This document shows, piece by piece, positions 11,037-20,764 of a DNA stretch of 64,000 nucleotides. The notes below the pieces were generated by a model. It had not been told where the DNA came from. It saw only the letters and a program-made list of their open reading frames with translations, and did not search any database. Each line of letters opens with the position of its first letter. Position 1 is the first letter of the stretch. Made by a program: the position numbers and the translations under genes. The stretch is from Melastoma dodecandrum (Eukaryota > Streptophyta > Magnoliopsida > Myrtales > Melastomataceae): contig JARUPY010000465.1 in the NCBI GenBank assembly GCA_029817715.1, forward strand, positions 2,418,001 to 2,482,000, written 5' to 3'.

Positions 11037-12311
11037 TTGGCGACCACAGTGGGAGCTCAAAAGGCAAGCCAAAGAATTAAGACTCAGGCTTTGTCTTATA
11101 CCCTCATAGATGGAGTGCTCTACAGGAAAACCAAGGAAGGAGTACTGTTAAGATGTGTCGACTTAGACGAGGCGACTCCCATAATGTTAGAAACTCATCA
11201 AGGTTTATGTGGATCCCATCAATCAGGCATTAAGATGTCTTGGGTCATTAAAAGACATGGATTTTACTGGCCATCAATGCTAAAAAATTGCATAGAAATG
11301 GCTAGAGGATGTCAAGAGTGCCAAAAGCATGGTCCTGCGACAAGGGCCCCAGCGTCCGACTTAGTCTCAGTTATCAAGCCTTGGCCATTTAGGACTTGGG
11401 CCCTGGCTATAATTGGAGAGATTCACCCACACTCGAGTAAAGGCGATGCCTACATTCTAGTTGCTACTGACTACTTTACCAAGTGGGTCGAGGCTCAAGT
11501 ATATAAGAAAATTGACCACAAAGAAGTGATCGATTTTCTCAGATCTTCCATCATTTATAGATTTGGGATTCCCCAGAATATTGTAGTAGACAATGGCGCC
11601 GTTTTCAATAATGAGAAGGTGCGTGAATTCGCCGCCGAGTTCAGCTTTTCAATCACAAATTCGACACCTTATTACCCCCAGTCGAATGGACAAGCTGAAG
11701 CTACTAATAAGCTCATAAAGAATAACATTCAAAAAATGGTTGGTGCAAATCCAAGAGAATGGCACAAACTATTACAAGACACCTTGTGGGCTCTAAGAGT
11801 CACCAAGAGAGACAGCACAGGAGAAGCCCCTTTTTCGCTGGTATATGGGCAAGATGCTGTCCTGCCTATTGAGATCCGATACAAGTCGCTCAGGGTAGCT
11901 CATCCTGACTTGCAAGACGAAGCAATGTACCTCGCTTTAGAAGAATTGGAAAAGAAGCGACTCGACGTAATAGACCGACTCGAGGTACATAAGCAAAGAA
12001 TTGCTAGGCATTATAATAAAAAGGTTGTCCATAAGCGCTTCAAAGTGGGCGACTTAGTATGGAAGATGGTCCTACCTCTTAAATCGAAGGACCAAGTCCT
12101 GGGTAAATGGTCTCCTAATTGGGAGGGTCCATATGAAGTGTGCAAGACATACTCATCTAACACATATCGACTTATGACCAGAGAAGGGGATAGGCATCCA
12201 TTGAAGGTCAATGGTAAATATCTTAAATCCTACTGCGCGACTATCTGGGAAGCTCATCATAAAATCCTAAGACAAAGGACTCCATTGATTTGGGAAGCGC
12301 TTAACTCCTAA
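11037..12311 (+). pseudogene. gypsy integrase fragment, first catalytic Asp replaced by Ala
   Basis: An open frame runs from just behind the 5' LTR to 12311; its first ATG is at 11184. It contains the integrase zinc-binding motif (two His in ETHQGLCGSHQ, then CQECQ), a DDE core and a C-terminal segment (KVGDLVWK, WEGPYEV). The DDE residues read as follows: the first Asp, expected in the W-x-x-D-x-I-G motif, is Ala (codon GCT at 11406-11408, motif WALAIIG); the second is present (VVDNG near 11590); the Glu is present (NGQAEATNK near 11690). The intact integrase at 57986-61388 in this window has WGMDVIG at the same place. All upstream pol domains are deleted, so this is either a dead fragment or a DNA-binding remnant. 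Confidence 0.88.
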
Positions 12312-12447
12312 GGGGTCGCGCTAAACTTCGCCCAAGTGATATTCTCCAGAAGAATAATTATGCGCAGAGATTAGCTTGAGAAACGACATGCTCAATCGAT
12401 TAAAGTGAAAGCAATGTGATTATATTGTCGTTCTAATTACAAATCAT

Positions 12448-15400
12448 CTAATCAAACCCGCCAGCCTTTCTGAAATCGAAGATAAGGGACTCGCGAGCTC
12501 GGCGCTTCGCGTTCACCCTATTCCGCTGGGCATAGAGGTCAACGACCTTTTCTTTATCTTCTCTAGCCCTGGCCTCCAGCTCCTCGATTTCCTGAGTGTT
12601 GATCGACGCGAGCTGCCGAGTCAGGTCATTCTTGAGGTTAGTATAAAACTCTATCTGCCTCTCTGCCTCGGTCAGCTTCTCTTGCACGTCGACCAAACGC
12701 TGGCGGGCGTCCTGTGCAGCTTTAGAGGTCTGCTTTCGAGCTTGATTGATCAACTGAATCTTCGAGTCAGTCGATTCCAAGATAAGCAAGTCGGCGTCAT
12801 AATCCCTCCAACGGGTCCAGTACGTCGACTTAAAACTCTTGCAGGCCCCCAACAGTTCATCCGTGACCCAAGGGGAAGCCTCGATTCTTTTAACCAGCTT
12901 CTGCATCCTCTTAAATGAGTCGATCTCTAACGGATCGATATGCAGAAGCTGGCACAACTCTTCAACATCTTCGTGAAGCTTCATCCATGAGTCGCTAGTC
13001 GAGGTCGCTGCAGCAGGATCCTGCAGAATAAGAAATGAAATGTTGCTAAAACACAGAATCCTGAAAAGTCGACACTTTCATGCAATCGAATACTTACCTC
13101 CGAAGGTAGTAAATCCTCAGAGCTTTCGCCCGAAGAAGTGGGAGGAGTAGGAGCCTTCTTGCGACCAGCAGTCGTCTTCACTCTCTTCGGACGAGCCTGT
13201 CAAGTGTCGCGGTTAGAGTCGCGATAACAACGCCATGCTTTGTGTGAAAGAAGAACACATACCATTGGTGGTGCAGGAGTGTGGATTGAAGAAGAAGGAA
13301 CGTCTTGTTCTTCCTCCTCTCGCATCGACTGAGGTGGTGCCTCCTCTCGCGTCGACCAAGTTAAAGGATCGAGTAAAACCATAGCGGTTCCTTCTTCTTG
13401 TAACAAGACTTCAGGAGCCTGCTCTTCCTAGAATAGAGTATAATAAAACCAAAGTTCATATATGAACTAGAGTAATATATCTTAGCAGGGAGTCGGGCTC
13501 ACCTCGGCGATTGAAGCCGTTGGACCTGTCTCGAACACAGAGGGGGTAGGTTGGCCACCATCTCCGGTTGAAGCTTCGCCCTAGGCAATATAGTGCGAGT
13601 TAGATACAGGAGCTCAAGATGAATTAGAATCAGTAGAGTCATACCTCTGTAGTCGCTCCCCGAGCGATATCGACCGTCGCTAAGGTCGCAGGCGCCGCAG
13701 CAGATGATGAACTCACTACTGGCGATCTGAGTAGGGCCACCGCTGCTGGCGACCTGGAAGAAGAAGTCGCCGCTACGGTAATCGGCGACTTGGGAAGAGG
13801 AGCCGTCACTAGAGATGGTACTCTCACCAGCTTCCTCCTCTTTGATAGAGGCATCTCATCGGGGTCTTCCTCCTCTTCCTCTTCGATTTCCTTGCGTTTT
13901 GAGGCGACGTTGGCCTTAGAAGAGTCGCCTCTAGTCGTTCGCTTGGGGCCTGCGACTTTGGCCTTCCCCCTGTCGATCGGCTTGGGCTTGGAAGGACCAG
14001 GGGCAAGGGGGGCTTTGAGCTTCGCTTTGCTGGGGCCCCGAGGAAGTAATGATCCTAAAAGGAAAAGAAGAAGAGAAAACTTAGGTCTAATATTAAGAAC
14101 TCCATGCTGTTTAGACAAAGCTAAGTAAGTCCTTACCTCTCGCTTTGAGTTGAGCATCATCAAGATAGAAATCAGGTTCGTCGGAGACCTCGAGGAAGTG
14201 CATCAAGGATCGCAGCTCCTCATACATGGATGACCACAGCACAGTGAAGAACTGTGTGGCGAAGCAAGAGGAGGAACTGGATGGGAACTCCATCCTGAGG
14301 AGTTGCGCCTTTCTGCTAAGCAACTCCAGAACCTTGTCGTCACCCGACTTGCACGGGATCTTCGTCGCCCTTCCAAGTAGGCCACCAGTGGCATCAACAA
14401 AAGGGACCGCCGCGCTCTGGATGAACCCGAACTGTCTTGCGCACAGCTGAGGGTTATAGACTTCAAAGGACAGGTAGTTGTCGAAGACTACAGGCAAATC
14501 CCTGCTGGTGAGAGCCCCGTTCCAAAAGCCTGGAGCGATCTGGGGGTCGACCTTTTGGGCAATTGTTTTGTGACCTGGGAGAGGCGCCCAGTCGCGTCGA
14601 TCTGCTCTCGCGAAATCAGCTATATGCTTCATATGGCCAGTAACTGAAGTCGGGAGCCACTGGTCTCTGCGCTGGCAGCATCGATTCAAGATGCTCTCCC
14701 CATAGTACAAAGCCTCAGGGGGCGTCGTGGGGACCTTGAATCCAGTCAACCCTGGCATCCACATGGCTGACCATAGATGGACCAACCAAAGCATGCCTCC
14801 TGCTGGATGCTTTGGGAATGGCTTGATTTGAGAAGTCGCCCTCTCCAGATCATGGTAAAGCAGACCAAGGATGAAGGGACCCCAGGCGACTTCTTCAGTA
14901 GTCTCCCTCAAAAAGTTTGCCACTGCGTAAGACGTATGGCCAACCTTCTTCCCAGGGAAACAATAGACAAATTTGCTCAGCCAGGTGCTGAGAAATTCGA
15001 TCTCTTCCTGGGCGCCGAACCCTGCGGTCGTACGCTTCTCCCCCTTCTTCTTGCCCACTAAGGCCATCTGCAAGTGTCTGTTTACCACTTCCATATATTG
15101 AAGGGCTCCCTTTGGACTAATGTCTCCTGCCTGGGCATATTGACGCACTGGGCAGCCATTAATCTTGCTCCGGGTCAAAAACTTCAAATCTGCCAAAGTG
15201 ATGGACATAGGGCCTTCTGGGAAATAGAAGCAGTTCACTGTGGAGTTCCAGAAAGGCAGAATAGCCGCACAAACCCTAGGATCACAGCTCTTACTAGCTA
15301 TTGACATCCTAAAAAATCTGAGAATCTTCTGGTCCCTGAATCGATTTTCAAAATGATCCTCCCACATCTCTAACCACTCTATCATCTCGGCCTTAGTAGC

Positions 15401-15640
15401 AGAAGGGAAGCACAAAAAGGTCCCCTGCTTTTCCCAGTTGAGGGGATTAACAAAGTTGGGATGACAAACCGGGATGGGCTTCTCTGTGATGAGGTAGTCG
15501 AGTGGCACCACTTCTGGAAACAGATGCTCCGGCAAGATGGGTCCAAGAGCGACACCCGATCCTTGGTCTTCCGCGACCGGAATAGGTCCGGCCGGCCCCG
15601 CACGAGCATTGTGGAGTTCGAAGGATTTGAAAGTTGCCAT
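12448..15640 (-). CDS. plant mobile domain (PMD, aminotransferase-like) protein, six exons, antisense inside the gypsy element
   Basis: Starting at the first ATG (15640), six exons join by GT-AG introns with matching phase and no stop: 15640-14137, 14054-13645, 13580-13503, 13427-13263, 13196-13098 and 13020-12448, predicting 942 residues. Donors include GAG|GTAAGG, GAG|GTATGA and GAG|GTAAGT; acceptors include TTTTAG and TGCAG. Exon 1 carries a plant-mobile-domain core (PF10536 type): MSITLADLKFL, then EEIEFLSTWLSKFVY, GPFILGLLYHDL and WLVHLWSAMW. Exon 2 is Ser/Ala-rich with basic, possibly nuclear-localising stretches (SKRRKLVR, GPKRTTR) and an acidic run. The last exon is a long coiled coil (about 110 residues). 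PMD proteins include the nuclear Arabidopsis MAIN and MAIL1, and PMD genes are often found in transposons; the biochemical role is not established. Antisense extra ORFs between pol and the 3' LTR are known in Tat-lineage elements. Splicing is inferred from sequence only. Confidence 0.85.
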
Positions 15641-15786
15641 CTTTTTGAAGATCGGAGAGATTTTGGTGAAAGAGATGGAAGGGACGGAGAGTTTCAAGAA
15701 CGAGGGTTTTCTGGGTTTCTTGAGGAGGAAGGTGAAGGAGTGTCGAGCAAGTAAGGAGATGGGCGGGAAAAGGACGCTCACTCTCC

Positions 15787-15794
15787 CTTATATA
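15787..15794 (-). promoter_or_regulatory. TATA box of the antisense PMD gene
   Basis: Read on the minus strand this is TATATAAG within CCTATATAAGGG, about 147 bases upstream of the ATG at 15640. A start site about 30 bases downstream (near 15755) would leave a 5' UTR of roughly 115 bases. It lies just inside the element, next to the polypurine tract and outside the LTR, so the gene has its own promoter facing inward. Confidence 0.6.
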
Positions 15795-15850
15795 GGGTAT
15801 AATTTTTTTGCTAAGTCAGCGTAGCTAACCCAGCATAAAAGGGGGGCTTA

Positions 15851-16969
15851 TGTTGACATAGTAAATAATTTTGGGCCTGGGCTTAGAGCCCAGGAATCAT
15901 CACACTGCCTAAGAACGAAGTCGCCCAGGCCGACTCATGACAACGTCGACTGGGCTAACTCAGAACGATGTCGCCCAGGTCGACTCATAATGAAGTCGAC
16001 TGGGATAACTCATGACGAAGTCATCCAGGTCGACTCATGACGAGGTCGGTTGGGATAACTCACGATGAAGTCGACCCACAATGGAGTTACTAAAGACGAT
16101 TTATGTATAGAGTCGACTAGGTCAACTCACCACTAAGATATGACTACCAATATGACCCAATAGTAGCTAGGTCTACTTATAGGGTCAAGTCGACATTATC
16201 CTGAACAAAGGCAAGCAGCCAAAGCCCGTGCAAACAAAGCAAGTCGACGAGATGGGAATAAATTTATTTATTCCTAAAGTCACGATTGTTAAGAATCGTA
16301 ACCGATTCTAATTTTCAGGAAACGTGATCCCGTATCTCATGGGGAGTTGTTGGGATACTCCCACGATACTAGGAATCACGATCCATGACACGATCTGTAA
16401 CAAGATCCACTCGTTACGTGTTAGACACGTACGAGCTCTCTATAAATAGCAAAGGAGTTTCCAAAGACAAAACACGACCATACACAGCCAAAACTCTGAA
16501 GTTTGTTCGTCAACCTTAGGAATTAGATGCCCTGACCCGGCTCAGAGGTCAACTATCCTTCCACCGACAGAGTGAGCTCGTAGGGCCTTTGCCGCCAATC
16601 CTCCGCCAGCGACTCCACCGACGAAGTGAGCTCGTAGGGCCTTCGTCACAACTCTCCGCCAGCGACCACCTCCGACGAAGCGAGCTTTCAAGGCCTTCGT
16701 CACGACCTTCCGCCAGCAACCACCATAGACGGAGTGAGCTTCCAAGGCCTTCGTCACGTGTTCTCCGCCGCTACAAGATCCTACATCGTCACCATCGTGT
16801 CCCTTTTTCCCTTTTAATGGCTGTAAGCCCTGTTTCCTTTATTCATTAAGATTGTAAGACTTGCATTATTCCTGTATAAGTTAGTGCATCTTCTTACTGG
16901 CGACCACAATATAACTACTGTGAGTCCATTGCCAAATATTTCCAACGTGATCCGTTTCGTGCGCGAACA
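15851..16969 (+). repeat. 3' LTR of the PMD-carrying gypsy element
   Basis: 1119 bases, starting TGTTGACATAG right after the polypurine tract (CATAAAAGGGGGGCTTA) and ending GCGCGAACA before the CCCGG target duplication. TATA box TATAAATAG at 16441-16449. The only base difference from the 5' LTR that I saw is near 16002 (GGGATAACT here, GGGTTAACT near 9902), besides the single 54-bp unit. Confidence 0.93.
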
Positions 16970-17598
16970 CCCGGCAATTAGCTAGAAACAACGAGTTCGG
17001 ACGATGCTTTTGTCGTTCACGATTGCATCGTCCGGCCGAATGCATAAATCCTCGAACAATCCAAAATTTCTAGTTAATATCCGACCAGTCTTATAAACCT
17101 TTTATAACATATAGTTTTAACTTGAAATTTAATCATTTGCATTTTTCTGGATATAACAAAAACATATAATATCTATGCATTAAAAATAGCGCAAAGTTAG
17201 TAGTTTTACCTTTACCTTATGATAATTTCTCGAATTTCGGTATCACTCTTTCTAAATAATTTATTAAAAAGAGGTCCAGAGATAGTCCTGGATCATAGAG
17301 GTCGTCAACATAATATTAGATATGAACGTTAACAAATAATAATTTAGTGACTACATAGATAGTCCTGACATTCCCCAATAAGATATATTTGCCGACTAGG
17401 TGGTATCCAATGAAGGGTAGTGTTTCTGCTCATTTCTTTCGATATCGTACAAACTTTCGGGCCGACATCGATCTTGTTAACTAATTATCTCTCGTGCGAA
17501 GCTGACAACACAGCCGAACGAGCAAGTGATTCTCTCAGCAGGGGAGAAAACTGCAATAAATAGGCCCTCGAACTCGAGGTTTCGAAGCGCACAACATT

Positions 17599-17904
17599 GA
17601 CAAGTACCAGTGGTACGATTACTGTAATGACCTAACGAGAGAAATAGTTGACGACTCGGTGGATCTGACACCAGTTGCCGATCTATTCGAGCTTTATATC
17701 ACCAAAACGTATTATGACTGTCGCCTGATGTATGGGCATGGATATTGCAGCGAAGGTCTGTCACGCCAGGACTGTTGGCAGTGTATGCAGTCCGCAAAAA
17801 ACAAACTTTGGGAGGGATGCGATCACTGGGCGTTTGGGGCTCAGATCCAGCTCTACGATTGCAGAATAAGGTATGAAAACTACTCATTCCATAATGATGG
17901 GTGA
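17599..17904 (+). pseudogene. Gnk2-like (DUF26) gene without signal peptide and start
   Basis: The frame from 17599 to the stop at 17902-17904 matches the mature part of the gene at 30001, with conserved YGHGYCSEGL, the C-X8-C-X2-C motif and CRIRYENYSF. The region equivalent to 29965-30111 is missing. That 147-base deletion removes the ATG, the signal peptide and the first conserved Cys, and its junction lies in a shared GAC. The 5' flank with its ATAAATAGG TATA-like box (17552-17560) and the 3' flank are retained. No stop has accumulated in the remaining frame, so the loss looks recent. No ATG lies near the 5' end, so no secreted product is expected. Confidence 0.88.
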
Positions 17905-19263
17905 ACAACCTTGTGATAACGAATACCAACCGCTATGGAACTAAAACCCCACCATCGCAGTGTTACTCTTCTTATGAGTACCAATCGTAGAATAATTGTG
18001 TAAGACTTGCAACCATGGTCTCATCAGCTATATTTCACTTTCTTATGCATATCATCCTCGGAAAATTCTTTAATGTTGGCTGGCACATTAGACGGTATAC
18101 ATGAAATCTGTTTCCAGTTGCACCTCCACGACTTGAAGCTCGTGTCAACACAGAAGCTAGCATTAATCGCGCAAAAGCAGCCTTTAGGCCTACAAGGGCC
18201 CGACAACATACTCTGAAATTAGTGTAGTTCGCAGTTTCTTTGTTGAAAGTGTTTACAACCCCAAAGTCTCAAAGTCTCGAGTTGAAAAGAAAATGCCTCC
18301 TAGGATACAAGGTCAACGAGACAATTCCTTTATTGTCAATGTCGACTCGCCGGCCAGCAATTTTCTCCCAAGGTCCTGCTGCACGCAGCTCGACATTGCG
18401 GACAGATTCTCGGTCAAGTTTTTCAGATCTGCAGCCGCCGACGTCTACGGAGTGGTTTCACTAATGCACACATACTGCAAAAAACAAACAAACAAGATAA
18501 TCAACTACAAAAGGTTGTCGGTCCCTGACCGCTTACGCCTGCTACGGACTCCTTCTCTCCGACCGACTCTTTATGCCGACTCGCCAACCAGCGACTCTTC
18601 TCCCCAGGCCATGTTGCACGTAGTCAGATATTACGGGCAGTGTTTTGGTCGAGTCCCTTAAATCCGTAACCACCGACGACTCCGAAGCGGCTTCACCAAC
18701 ACTCAACCTGCTGTAGTCACCTCTTACGAGAACGTCTGTATCGAAAATCCGTCCTCCACACTCACAAACATGTTAAAACACCACAAAAACGTTGCAAGAA
18801 TGTCAACACGCTCAACTTAATCATCCACTCAAATTATTTGTGGGTTTCTTTTATAAAGCAATATCGATCTTCAATTATTAAGGAAATTTATTTTAGACAA
18901 ATTTTAACTGTGACTACATGTATTCCCATAATGCATAAATTATTTGGGGACAATTTTTTATTGATTTCATATCAATAAAAGAAATCATTATACATATATT
19001 TTTTGTGGGTGATGAAAAAGGATCATTGTCTCTATGAATTACAAATTTTTTATTATTTTTACAAAAAATTATACAACACGTTTCTCGTATGAAATAATTA
19101 CAAATGTTAGCTCCGGGAACAAGTGTGGGACCCTCGAGAACTTTAGGAACAACCTCCACGAAACTCGAGAGAATCTGCATTAGAGAGAAGTAGAGTTTTC
19201 GGCGGTGTTTCTCAGACCGGCCGATGAGAATGCCGTCGATGGATGGTAGCCAACGTCTAGCAG
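17905..19263 (+). other. 3' flank of the first Gnk2 unit, with an internal direct repeat
   Basis: No gene is supported. The flank is conserved with 30415-32116. Within it, about 18345-18470 and 18577-18705 are diverged direct copies of each other; both begin near GACTCGCC and contain a GACATTGCGGACAG / GATATTACGGGCAG segment and later GGCTTCACCA-like ends. The same pair occurs at about 30860-30985 and 31095-31225. Its origin is unknown. Confidence 0.5.
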
Positions 19264-19565
19264 TGTTGAAACAAAAGCCCCGAGTCTCGCATGAAATATA
19301 AAAATGCCTCCCAAACTAGCATATATATTCGATGTTGATTTTAGAGTGGACCGGATAGACTTATATATTGGACTTAGGAGTGAGCGAGCCCGGAATTCTC
19401 TATATGGTATCAGAGTCCGGAGTAAAATGGGCTTGTGTTTGAAGGGAGACGTCGAAACCTAAACCTTCAAATTTCACATTGGATAGAAAAATGCCTCTCA
19501 ATCTAATATGAACCCCGTTAGTTTTACATGTTGGGCTTGAAAATGGACCGACCCGTGATTTCCCA
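19264..19565 (+). mobile_element. TRIM-like miniature LTR element, degraded
   Basis: A left arm starting TGTTGAAAC at 19264 is followed by TGGTATCAGAGTCC at 19405, a site complementary to initiator Met-tRNA. A purine-rich GAAGGGAGACG comes about 35 bases later, and then a second arm shares AAAAATGCCTC.CAA.CTA and the GGGCTTG/GACTTGG motifs. Two arms of ~120-140 bases around a tiny non-coding core is the architecture of terminal-repeat retrotransposons in miniature. The paralogous copy is at 32117-32410. The arms are diverged and I cannot fix exact ends. Confidence 0.5.
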
Positions 19566-20208
19566 CCTGAGTGAAAGAAAGTGGGGGTACGAGGTGCTCC
19601 CGATGGCTCACTTTTTCTAACTAATGGAAGAAAGTGGGGGTACGAGGCGCTCCTCCTCGGGTCGATCAGGTTGAGCATCGCCACTCACCCTTCAAATTTC
19701 CCAAGCGTTCGGACACGCTTGGGACGAGTTGAGGAACGGAATCGAGCAGAACAAAGGCGATGGGAGATTCGTGCTCGAAATTAAAATTTTTTTTTGAAGG
19801 TGTCAAAATATTTCAACGTCAAGCTCCGATCGATTAAAGACATCACGGGTAGGTTTTCCTAAAATATAACATAAACTTAATAGAAATAGTTTAACAGCTT
19901 ATTATTGAACGGTTATCCGAGTCTTAATCTCAACACATAGGCCCAGCCTCGGAGTTTTATTGATAATCGTACGAATGCAGTTGCACTTATCCGGCATGTT
20001 AGAATTGAGGGCGCAGCAATTGACACTACCTATAAACCATGAACTCGGACATTATTTTCACCTTCGGTTCCGCCGTCCAGCAGAAGGCATAAATCTCGAA
20101 ACATCGATACTAATGTTCGAACAGATGAAGATGGCCATCGGAGCAGAAAACCATGGCCTCATTTCTTATTTTCCCCATATATTCTACTATTTACATATTT
20201 GTATTTTA

Positions 20209-20532
20209 TGTTAGAAATAACAACACCTCTCTTATGGGCTCGAGAAAGTTCCTAAGATTATCCTAAAAGGTTCCGAAGATTAGTGTAGAAGGTTCTCAAG
20301 ATTAGTCTAGAAGGCTCCTAAGATTAGTGTAGAAGTTTTCTAATATTAGTGTAGAAGGTTCTTAAGATTAGTCTAGAAGGTTGTAGGATTAGTCTAGATA
20401 GGAATTTTCTAGAAAGGTAGAGAATGAATCCATTTTAGACCCTCTTTATAAATAAGGGTCATTGGTTCATTTGTAATTAATCCACAACAAATAGATCTAT
20501 TCCTTCTCAAATCATTCATTCTCAACTCAACA
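20209..20532 (+). repeat. 5' LTR of the 2.9 kb copia element, with 22-bp tandem units
   Basis: Contains about seven tandem 22-bp units (20251 to about 20404) of the form CCTAAGATTAGTCTAGAAGGTT. The TATA box (TATAAATAAGG) is at 20447-20457. The 3' LTR has one unit fewer, which accounts exactly for the 22-base length difference. Several units contain the palindromic core GAAnnTTC. Confidence 0.9.
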
Positions 20533-20764
20533 TTTGGTATCAGAGCTAGGCGGTTGGGGTCCAGGCGTCAAAGTCCAGCGGAAGTTCTGCCGAAGTCCAG
20601 CGGAGAATCTGCCGAAATTTAGCGGAGGTTTTGCCGAAGTCCAGGAGAGAATCTGCCGAAGTCCAGCGAAGGTACTATCGAAATTCTGTCAAGGAAGCTG
20701 TAATCTGGGATTGCTTCGGGCATAGGTCGGGGACCAGGCTACGCTTCTAGAAGATAAATTCGGT

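Larger units (their letters stand above)
9751..16969 (+). mobile_element. non-autonomous Ty3/gypsy (Tat-like) element carrying an antisense PMD gene
   Basis: Direct LTRs (9751-11031 and 15851-16969) begin TGTTGACATAG and end GCGCGAACA. They are flanked by the perfect 5-bp target duplication CCCGG (9746-9750 and 16970-16974). The internal 4.8 kb holds only the integrase part of pol on the plus strand, then a spliced gene on the minus strand, then a polypurine tract (AAAAGGGGGG near 15838). Gag, protease, RT and RNase H are absent. The uninterrupted target survives at 29334-29338 in the paralogous segment. Reading the two LTRs side by side I noticed one substitution apart from a repeat-number difference, so the insertion is recent and must have been mobilised in trans. 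Confidence 0.93.

Noticed and set aside
13790..15824. Plus-strand frames opposite the PMD gene
   Set aside because: They are shadows of the minus-strand exons, which carry the recognisable domain, splice sites and codon structure.
18293..18661. 122-codon frame in the Gnk2 3' flank
   Set aside because: The paralogous segment (30800-31200) does not keep the frame; the sequence is explained by a diverged internal direct repeat.
20251..20404. CRISPR-like look of regularly spaced short repeats
   Set aside because: The units are contiguous without unique spacers and sit in an LTR of a plant retrotransposon.
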